NCBI GenBank assembly: GCA_022701925.1
Contig: JAKONM010000220.1
Location: 1-10,670, forward strand
Length of the DNA: 10,670 nt
Source: Microbacteriaceae bacterium
Lineage (GTDB): Bacteria; Actinomycetota; Actinomycetes; Actinomycetales; Microbacteriaceae
Direction: 5' to 3'
The position numbers and the translations under genes were made by a program. The notes beneath the pieces were generated by a model. The model did no database searches and had not been told where the DNA came from. It worked only from the letters and a program-made list of their open reading frames with translations. Numbering within the stretch: the stretch's first letter is position 1; every line of letters starts with the position of its first letter. This document shows, piece by piece, positions 5,577 through 10,670 of the stretch.

Positions 5577-7520
5577 ATGACCCTCATCCACTCCACCGGC
5601 ACGCTCGCCGCACCCGTGCTGCCGACCTCCGGCGCCCTGCGGCCCCTCGGTCTCGACGAGGTCCGGATCGACGGCGGGTTCTGGGGCGACCGCCGCGACG
5701 TGAACCGCCGCGCGACGCTGCCCCACATCGCGCACTGGCTCGAGAAGGAGGGCTGGCTGCCGAACTTCGACCTCGCCGCCGCCGGCACGCTGCCCCGCGG
5801 GCGCCGCGGGCGCGAGTTCGCCGACTCCGAGGTCTACAAGTTCCTGGAAGCGGTCGCGTGGCAGCTCGGCAGCGGGGCCGACGACGACCTGGAGCGGCTC
5901 TTCATCGGTACCGTCGCACGGGTCGCCGCCGCCCAGGAGCCCGACGGCTACGTGAACACGCACTTCGGCCGCCGCGGGCAGGGCGCGCGCTGGTCCGACC
6001 TCGAGTGGGGGCACGAGCTCTACTGCCTCGGCCACCTGTTCCAGGCGGCCGTCGCCCGCGCCCGGACCGCGCCCGACGCCGCGGACGGCCTGCTGCAGAT
6101 CGCGACCCGTGCGGCCGACCTGGTCTGCGAGGTGTTCGGGCCCGACGGCCGGCAGCAGGTCTGCGGCCATCCGGAGATCGAGGTCGGCCTCGCCGAGCTC
6201 GGCAGGGCCACGGGCGACGACCGCTACCGCCGGCAGGCCGCGCTGTTCGTCGAGCGCCGGGGGCACGGCACGCTGCGCGACATCGAGTGGGGCCGCTCCT
6301 ACTACCAGGACGACGTGCCGGTGCGGGAGACGCGGGCGCTGCACGGCCACGCCGTCCGGGCGAACTACCTCGCCGCGGGCGCCGTCGACGTCGCCGTGGA
6401 CGCCGCGGACGACGGGCTGCTGCGCGCCCTGCGGCACCAGTGGGACGCCACGGTCGCCCGCCGCACCTACATCACCGGCGGACAGGGCGCCCACCACCAG
6501 GACGAGGCCTTCGGCGCCGACTTCGAGCTGCCCTCCGACCGCGCCTACTCCGAGACCTGCGCCGGCATCGGCTCGATCATGTTCAGCTGGCGACTGCTGC
6601 TCGCCACCGGCGAGACGCGGTACGCCGACCTGATCGAGCGGACGCTCTACAACGTCGTCGCCACCTCCCCCTCCGGCGCCGGCACCGCGTTCTACTACTC
6701 GAACACGCTGCACCAGCGCGAGGCGGGCCAGCCGGCGGACCCCGACGAGGCCTCCCCCCGTGCATCCGCCTCGCTGCGGGCGCCGTGGTTCGAGGTGTCC
6801 TGCTGCCCGCCCAACGTCGCGCGGACCCTCGCGAGCCTTCCCGGCTACCTCGCCACGACGGACGACGGCGGGCTGCAGCTGCACCAGTACGCGCCCGCCC
6901 GCATCCGCACCGTCCTGCCCGACGAGGAGCAGGTGGACCTCGAGATACAGACCGGGTACCCGAACGACGGCGTGGTCCGGGTGGCGGTGCGCCGGGACGC
7001 CGCCAGGGAGTGGACGCTGACGCTCCGGGTGCCCGCGTGGGCCTCCGGCGCCGTCCTCCGGGTGGTGCCGGAGGACGGGGCGGAGGAGGTCCGCGAGGCC
7101 GCTCCGGGTCGTGCCGCCGTCCGCCGGCGCTTCCGCGCCGGAGACGTCGTCGAGCTGACGCTGCCGATGGGGCCGCGGGTCGTCCGCCCGGACGGACGCA
7201 TCGACGCGGTGCGGGGCTGCGTCGCCGTCGAGCGCGGTCCCGAGGTGCTCGCTCTCGAGTCGGTGGACCTGCCGGAGGCGCTGGGAGGACGGTCGGTGGA
7301 CGACGTGGCCCTGCGCGGCGTCTCGGCCGTGGAGCGGGACGGCCGCGTGTGGGTCGACCTGGCCGCCCGCGACGAGCACGCCGACGGCTGGCCCTACGAG
7401 GAGTCCCCGGATGCGGCACCGTCGACGCCGGTGTCGGTGCCGCTGGTGCCGTACCACGCGTGGGCGGAGCGAGGCCCCTCGACGATGCGGATCTGGCTGC
7501 CGCTCGAGCGGGAGGGCTGA
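5577..7520 (+). CDS. Glycoside hydrolase family 127 (beta-L-arabinofuranosidase type), cytoplasmic
   Basis: The 647-residue product matches GH127 (formerly DUF1680) in length and motifs. Family members typified by bifidobacterial HypBA1 remove beta-L-arabinofuranose from oligosaccharides using a zinc-bound cysteine nucleophile. All key residues can be placed: Glu326 and Cys328 in YSETCAG, and Cys409-Cys410 in EVSCCPPN, match the zinc ligands and nucleophile. His146 (EWGHELYC), His198 (GHPEIE), His258 (GHAVRANYL) and Glu310 match active-site positions at the same spacing as I recall for HypBA1. The first ~400 residues form the (alpha/alpha) barrel; the remainder is beta-rich (WTLTLRVPAWASG, VELTLPMGPRVV, GCVAVERGPEVLALE). 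No signal peptide is present, so it acts inside the cell on imported sugar. The ATG at 5577 lies five bases after the permease stop with no strong Shine-Dalgarno, suggesting translational coupling. Other GH127 activities exist, so the exact linkage is not proven. Confidence 0.9.
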   Translation: MTLIHSTGTLAAPVLPTSGALRPLGLDEVRIDGGFWGDRRDVNRRATLPHIAHWLEKEGWLPNFDLAAAGTLPRGRRGREFADSEVYKFLEAVAWQLGSGADDDLERLFIGTVARVAAAQEPDGYVNTHFGRRGQGARWSDLEWGHELYCLGHLFQAAVARARTAPDAADGLLQIATRAADLVCEVFGPDGRQQVCGHPEIEVGLAELGRATGDDRYRRQAALFVERRGHGTLRDIEWGRSYYQDDVPVRETRALHGHAVRANYLAAGAVDVAVDAADDGLLRALRHQWDATVARRTYITGGQGAHHQDEAFGADFELPSDRAYSETCAGIGSIMFSWRLLLATGETRYADLIERTLYNVVATSPSGAGTAFYYSNTLHQREAGQPADPDEASPRASASLRAPWFEVSCCPPNVARTLASLPGYLATTDDGGLQLHQYAPARIRTVLPDEEQVDLEIQTGYPNDGVVRVAVRRDAAREWTLTLRVPAWASGAVLRVVPEDGAEEVREAAPGRAAVRRRFRAGDVVELTLPMGPRVVRPDGRIDAVRGCVAVERGPEVLALESVDLPEALGGRSVDDVALRGVSAVERDGRVWVDLAARDEHADGWPYEESPDAAPSTPVSVPLVPYHAWAERGPSTMRIWLPLEREG

Positions 7521-7590
7521 GGGCATCCGGCACGCTCCTCGATCCGCGTCCTCGCCGCACGCGACGGGGCACCGGTTCTCCATTCATCCG

Positions 7591-7604
7591 TAATACTGGA
7601 GGAA
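7591..7604 (+). promoter_or_regulatory. Putative promoter giving a leaderless mRNA for the regulator gene
   Basis: TAATACT (7591-7597) is an isolated A/T-rich -10-like element in GC-rich DNA. Its end lies six bases before the A of the ATG at 7604, which would place the transcription start at or next to that ATG. GGAGG (7598-7602) leaves only one base before the ATG, too close for a normal Shine-Dalgarno. No good -35 is seen. Leaderless messages are common in actinomycetes. Confidence 0.45.
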
Positions 7605-8113
7605 TGGAGGATCAAGCCTCAGCACGAATGGCACGGCTCGAGCAGCGCGTCGCAGCGCTGGAGGACGCGGGGACTCCGGCTGTGCACCCGGCTCCCCCGG
7701 ACCTCGTGGAGACCGACCCGCTCTGGGTGCTGACGGGGCTGGAGGCGCGCTCGAGCGAGGACGCGGTCGTCCTGGCGGGCAGCGCGACGACCGGATCCGG
7801 GCGGGTGCGATGGCAGTACGGCCGGCCCTCCTCGGCGGTGGAGGACGCGGAGTGGTCGGCCTCTGCGGACGCGTTCGCGGCCCTCGGCCATCCCGCGCGG
7901 CTGTCGATGCTGCAGTCCGCGCACCGCGGGGCGTCCACCGTGGCGGACCTGGCGCACGAGGCCGGCGGGGGCTCCACGGGACAGGCGTACCACCACCTCA
8001 ATCAGCTGGTCGGGGCGGGCTGGCTGCGACCCCGGGCCCGCGGCCGCTACGAGATCCCGCCCGAGCGGGCCGTCCCGCTGCTCGTCGCCCTGCTCGCGGC
8101 CGGTGCCGCATGA
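7604..8113 (+). CDS. ArsR-like winged-helix transcriptional regulator
   Basis: This 169-residue protein has its DNA-binding domain in the C-terminal half. FAALGHPARLSMLQ (about 91-104) is the typical first helix of ArsR-like winged HTH domains. STVADLAHEA (111-120) and STGQAYHHLNQLVGAGWLRPRARGRYEI (124-151) give the HTH and wing. The N-terminus differs from a simple ArsR: a probable short coiled coil (ARMARLEQRVAALED, 7-21), a proline-rich linker, then a compact segment (LWVLTGLEARSSEDAVVLAGS...VRWQYG, 40-73) that could bind an effector. No metal-binding cysteines exist, so it is not a classical metal sensor. Its stop overlaps the ATG of the serine hydrolase by four bases (ATGA), so it probably controls its own operon. 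A start at the second Met (7628) is possible but would cut the coiled coil. The fold is sure; target and signal are unknown. Confidence 0.85.
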   Translation: MEDQASARMARLEQRVAALEDAGTPAVHPAPPDLVETDPLWVLTGLEARSSEDAVVLAGSATTGSGRVRWQYGRPSSAVEDAEWSASADAFAALGHPARLSMLQSAHRGASTVADLAHEAGGGSTGQAYHHLNQLVGAGWLRPRARGRYEIPPERAVPLLVALLAAGAA

Positions 8114-9204
8114 GGCCCGCGACGCGGCCGCTCGTCGCCGCCGGCCTCACCGGCGTGCTGGCGCTCGGCCTGGTGGTCGTCGCGGCACCGGACACCCGGC
8201 CGCCCGCACCGCAGTCGGCGTCGGGCGACCAGCGGCTCGCCCGTGCGGCCTCCGCCGCCCTGGCCGCCGACCCGGCGATCCGCGGACGGGTCAGCGTGGT
8301 CGAGGTCGACGGCGACCGGGTGCGGCAGGCGCACTTCGGCGGCGCCGACGCCGGCACGGTCTACGAGGTCGGCTCGATCTCCAAGACCTTCACCGCCGCG
8401 CTCTACGAGGAGGCGGTGGGCCGCGGCGAGGTGCGGCGCGACACCCGCCTCGGCGCGCTCCTGCCGCTGGCCGACTCCCCCGCCGCGGGCATCCGGCTGG
8501 ATGAGCTCGCCTCCCACCGCTCCGGGCTGCCCCGGCTCGCTCCGGGCGTCGCCCGCACGCTGACGGCGGCGGCCAGCGCGTTCGTGCCCTTCGACCCCTA
8601 CACCGACGACCTCGACGGACTGCTCGACGCCGTGCGCGGCGTCCGGCTGGAGGGACGGGGCGAGGTGCAGTACTCGAACCTCGGGTTCGCGCTGCTCGGT
8701 CAGGCCGTGGCGCGCGCTGCGGGCACCTCGTGGCCCCGTCTGATCGCGGACCGGATCACGGCACCGCTCGGGCTCGATTCGACCACTGCCCCGGTGAGGG
8801 CCGAGGACCTGCCGACGGACGCTCCTCGGGGTCGCACCGCCGCGGGCCGCGAGGCGGACCCATGGACCATGGGCCCCTCCGCCCCCGCCGGCAGTATCCG
8901 CAGCACGCCCGCCGACCTCGCCCGGTGGGCGCGGGCCCTGCTGCGGGGCACCGCGCCCGGCGCCGCGGCGCTCGCACCCCGCTTCGACGACGACGACCGC
9001 CGCATCGGGTCCGCCTGGTTCACCCAGCGGGAGCGCGGCCCGATCGGCACGACCGAGATGACCTGGCACAACGGCGGCACCGGGGGCTTCGCGAGCATGA
9101 TCGCCCTGGACCGAGCGCGGGATCGTGCGGTCGTCGTGCTGTCCGACACGGCCGCCTCCGTCGACCGCGCGGCCGTCGAGCTGCTGCTCGAGGACCCGGC
9201 ATGA
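8110..9204 (+). CDS. Exported serine hydrolase, class C beta-lactamase/penicillin-binding-protein-like
   Basis: The 364-residue protein belongs to the serine beta-lactamase-like family (AmpC, D-aminopeptidase, esterase EstB type). The catalytic SxxK is Ser89-Ile-Ser-Lys92 in EVGSISKTFTAALY, the YxN is Tyr188-Ser-Asn190 in QYSNLGFALLGQ, and the third motif is His320-Asn-Gly322 in WHNGGTGGFAS, an HxG in place of KTG. LDELASHRSGLPRL is another family signature. The N-terminus has two arginines and a hydrophobic stretch (about 8-26) without a lipobox, so it is secreted or anchored facing outward. Members act on peptidoglycan stem peptides, D-amino acid peptides, esters or beta-lactams; sequence alone does not tell which. 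The ATG is coupled to the regulator by a 4-base overlap, and the next gene overlaps the 3' end in the same way. Resistance should not be assumed. Confidence 0.88.
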   Translation: MRPATRPLVAAGLTGVLALGLVVVAAPDTRPPAPQSASGDQRLARAASAALAADPAIRGRVSVVEVDGDRVRQAHFGGADAGTVYEVGSISKTFTAALYEEAVGRGEVRRDTRLGALLPLADSPAAGIRLDELASHRSGLPRLAPGVARTLTAAASAFVPFDPYTDDLDGLLDAVRGVRLEGRGEVQYSNLGFALLGQAVARAAGTSWPRLIADRITAPLGLDSTTAPVRAEDLPTDAPRGRTAAGREADPWTMGPSAPAGSIRSTPADLARWARALLRGTAPGAAALAPRFDDDDRRIGSAWFTQRERGPIGTTEMTWHNGGTGGFASMIALDRARDRAVVVLSDTAASVDRAAVELLLEDPA

Positions 9205-9551
9205 CCGCGCTCGGCGTCGGGGCGGTGAGCGTTCTGGCACTGATGCTGCTGCGCTCGGCCGGCATCGGCCGCCTGCGCGCCACCGCGACGAGCCGACTGG
9301 TGCTGCTGCGCGCGGCGCTGCAGGCCGTCGCAGGTCTGGTGCTGCTCCGCGCGCTGCTGCCCTGGGGCGAGACCCCGGCCTGGACCTGGTGGCCGCCGGC
9401 CCTGCTCGTCGTCGTGGGGCTGGCCGCGGCCGTCGCCCGCACGCCGGCGCTCCCCGCGCTGGACCCGGCACGCCCGCGCGGGCGCCAGATCGCCGCCGCG
9501 GCAGCGGAGGGGGTCGTGGCGACCGCGGTGCTCGGGGCTCTGCTCCTCTAG
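9201..9551 (+). CDS. Small four-helix membrane protein of unknown function (116 aa)
   Basis: I do not recognise the family. The 116 residues form about four hydrophobic helices: near 2-21 (ALGVGAVSVLALMLLRSAGI), 32-52 (LVLLRAALQAVAGLVLLRALL), 62-80 (WPPALLVVVGLAAAVARTP) and 97-116 (AAAAEGVVATAVLGALLL). Short loops carry RLRAT, the Trp-rich PWGETPAWTWWPP, and RPRGRQ. The ATG at 9201 overlaps the hydrolase stop as ATGA, so translation is coupled and the two products may work together at the membrane. Codon third positions are almost all G or C, supporting a real gene. It ends 62 bases from the convergent TspO-like gene. Arginines inside or next to helices 1 and 2 could mark an interaction surface, but this is speculative. 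Confidence 0.78.
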   Translation: MTALGVGAVSVLALMLLRSAGIGRLRATATSRLVLLRAALQAVAGLVLLRALLPWGETPAWTWWPPALLVVVGLAAAVARTPALPALDPARPRGRQIAAAAAEGVVATAVLGALLL

Positions 9552-9559
9552 CGGAGGTC

Positions 9560-9574
9560 GGGCGAGGCGCCCTT
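9560..9574. terminator. Possible weak terminator between convergent genes
   Basis: GGGCG-AGG-CGCCC (9560-9572) is a perfect 5-bp stem with a 3-base loop followed by TT, in the 62-base gap between two convergent genes. The stem is short and the T-run minimal, so the call is weak. Confidence 0.25.
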
Positions 9575-9613
9575 CACCGATCCGCGGTCCGCCGAAGCCG
9601 AGCCGCCGGGCGG

Positions 9614-10177
9614 TCAGAGCACGGCGTGCTCGCCGGCGCTGCCCACGATCAATCCCGTCACGAAGAGGGTGAGGCCCAGGTCGAGCCCGACGGCGACTGC
9701 GGCCGGGCGGGAGATCGGCCAGAACAGGCTGGCCGTGCCCGCCAGCAGCAGGTCCAGCAGCAGCAGCAGGGCCACCGTCACCCAGATGCCGGCCAGGCTC
9801 ACCCAGCTGAAGCCCGCGAAGAACACCACCGGCCACACCGTTGCGAGCACCTGCTGCGCGACGAACAGCACCAGAGCGCTGCGCACCGGCGCTTCATGGC
9901 GCCGGGTCCACACGACCACGGCGCCCACGGTCACGGCCAGGTAGAGCAGGGACCGCAGGAGCGCCACCGGGATGACCGGGGGCGCCCAGGCCACCCGCGG
10001 GATGGGCGCCCACCAGCCGACGGTCCCGCCGTAGGCCGCGGCGAAGGTGATCGCGGTGGAGGCCGTGCCCAGCCCGACCAGGCCCACCAGCCCCACCGTC
10101 GACGCGGACGAGCGGTCGCCCGCACCCTGCCCGGTCCGCGCGGGAGCGGATCGCCGCACGTGCACCGAGCGAGCCAT
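9614..10177 (-). CDS. TspO/MBR-family membrane protein, divergent
   Basis: TspO/MBR proteins are five-helix membrane proteins that bind tetrapyrroles, sterols and related ligands; in bacteria they act in stress and pigment regulation. The 187-residue product shows the family order: an early YG (49-50) before WWAPIPRVAWAPPVIPV, which contains the W-x-PP loop (Trp64 to Pro67); a helix near 70-90 ending in VVWTRR; AQQVLATVWPVVFFAGF (107-123), matching the QLxLNxxWsxlFF core; then two last helices near 129-148 and 156-178. The N-terminal 25 residues are basic and polar, longer than usual. The ATG at 10175-10177 is chosen for GGAGG six bases upstream; a GTG further up has no such site. Several conserved TspO residues are replaced (Gln instead of Asn in the core, and no PYxxW near the end), so it is a divergent member and the ligand is uncertain. 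Confidence 0.75.
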   Translation of the reverse strand: MARSVHVRRSAPARTGQGAGDRSSASTVGLVGLVGLGTASTAITFAAAYGGTVGWWAPIPRVAWAPPVIPVALLRSLLYLAVTVGAVVVWTRRHEAPVRSALVLFVAQQVLATVWPVVFFAGFSWVSLAGIWVTVALLLLLDLLLAGTASLFWPISRPAAVAVGLDLGLTLFVTGLIVGSAGEHAVL

Positions 10178-10399
10178 GCACCGCCTCCCGCGAGTCGTCG
10201 AACCCGGTGCGATCAGCACCGCGATCACCCTGGCATGCTCCGCGACGTCGTCCAGGGACTTGCGCGGCGTCGTCCGCTTCTGCTGCTCGCGGCTGCACTG
10301 AGGGCACGCCGTGCAGCGCGTGCAGGCCGGACACGGCCGCCGCTGCCCGCCGCCTGCTCGGCGACGACGTCGGTCTGCCGAGGCTGAACGGACCGGCGG
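10178..10399 (-). other. Intergenic stretch with a Cys-rich open frame lacking a start codon
   Basis: These 222 bases lie between the second VOC gene and the TspO-like gene. The TspO frame stays open back to the VOC stop at 10400. Within it, codons 10295-10333 encode CPACTRCTACPQC, five cysteines spaced every third residue, followed by REQQKRTTPRKSLDDVAEHARV. No ATG, GTG or TTG precedes the cysteines in this frame, so no intact gene can be called. The DNA under the cysteines repeats TGCACG-like units, so the spacing may be a by-product of a short repeat. It may be a gene remnant or an ordinary leader. No promoter is clear. Confidence 0.3.
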
Positions 10400-10670
10400 T
10401 CAGGCCGCCGGCGGGTTGTGCATGAACTCGATGCGGATGCCGCCATCGTCCTCCACGAACGACGCGTAGTAGCGATCGGAGAAGCGCGGGTACTCCTTCG
10501 GAGGCCGCACCTCGCTCCATCCCGCCCGCCGCGCGACCTCGTGCACCCGCTCGACCTCCGCCCGGGAACGGACCGCGAACGCCAGGTGCTGCCAGCCGAC
10601 CCGCCCGTGCCGGTGCGGCTCGGGCGCGGGCTCGCGCGGCGCCATCAGCACCAGCTCGGTCTCGTCGCCC
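10400..10670 (-). CDS. VOC (glyoxalase/dioxygenase-fold) protein, C-terminal fragment
   Basis: The minus-strand frame is open from the right edge to TGA at 10400-10402, giving 89 codons; the N-terminal part lies outside the window. It shows VOC features in order: ETELVLMAPREP at the end of the first module; then GWQHLAFAVRSRAEVERVHEVARRAGW, with the His of the second module's first strand; KEYPRFSDRYYASFVEDDGGIRIEFMHNPP follows, with the metal-position Glu in IEF. This is the arrangement of short VOC proteins near glyoxalase and bleomycin-resistance families. It differs clearly from the VOC fragment at the left edge, which lacks the E-F-M-H ending. Substrate and role cannot be named. In-frame GTG and ATG codons near 10645-10651 are internal, since the domain continues upstream of them. 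Confidence 0.85.
   Translation of the reverse strand, partial: GDETELVLMAPREPAPEPHRHGRVGWQHLAFAVRSRAEVERVHEVARRAGWSEVRPPKEYPRFSDRYYASFVEDDGGIRIEFMHNPPAA

Noticed and set aside
5532..7583. 683-codon open frame opposite the GH127 gene
   Set aside because: Lies entirely antisense to a gene whose catalytic residues are all intact; composition shows shadow bias and no recognisable motif.
8110..9204. Calling the serine hydrolase a beta-lactam resistance enzyme
   Set aside because: SxxK, YxN and HxG motifs are shared by esterases and peptidases of the same fold; nothing here points to beta-lactam hydrolysis.
1..10670. Mobile elements, integration sites, CRISPR arrays, tRNA or rRNA genes
   Set aside because: No transposase or integrase motifs, regularly spaced repeats, cloverleaf or rRNA-like sequence was noticed on either strand.

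Overview
The window is about 70% G+C with almost every third codon position G or C. Genes are tightly packed, several start at GTG, and 4-base ATGA stop/start overlaps recur. This fits a high-GC actinomycete, perhaps of the Microbacteriaceae type; the family is a guess from gene content and style. No tRNA, rRNA, CRISPR array, transposase or integrase was seen, so the window reads as chromosomal, niche-adaptation DNA.

Region 1 (1-1183): the C-terminal end of a VOC/glyoxalase-fold protein; a small unrecognised gene on the minus strand (243-431); then a yybP-ykoY-type manganese riboswitch (about 453-565) leading into mntP, the Mn2+ exporter (620-1183). Excess Mn2+ would be sensed in the leader and relieved by MntP. 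The 3' strand of the riboswitch closing helix is complementary to the mntP Shine-Dalgarno, which suggests control of translation.

Region 2 (1212-7520): a complete carbohydrate-use locus. A LacI-family regulator (minus strand) is divergent from an operon encoding a lipoprotein sugar-binding protein, two ABC permeases and a signal-peptide-free GH127 glycosidase of the beta-L-arabinofuranosidase type. The divergent region carries two copies of the palindrome CGAAA-N4-TTTCG, one just upstream of the regulator start and one just downstream of a good -35/-10 promoter for the operon. The simplest model is that the regulator represses itself and the operon until an arabinofuranosyl-type oligosaccharide is imported and cleaved in the cytoplasm. 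No transporter ATPase is encoded here, so one must be supplied from elsewhere.

Region 3 (7591-9551): a compact three-gene unit with two ATGA overlaps: an ArsR-like winged-helix regulator (apparently leaderless), an exported class C beta-lactamase-like serine hydrolase with SxxK, YxN and HxG motifs, and a small four-helix membrane protein. Its function is unknown and it is the least explained part of the window.

Region 4 (9614-10670, minus strand): a divergent TspO/MBR-family membrane protein; a 222-base gap holding a Cys-rich in-frame stretch without a start codon; and the C-terminal part of a second VOC protein, cut by the window edge.
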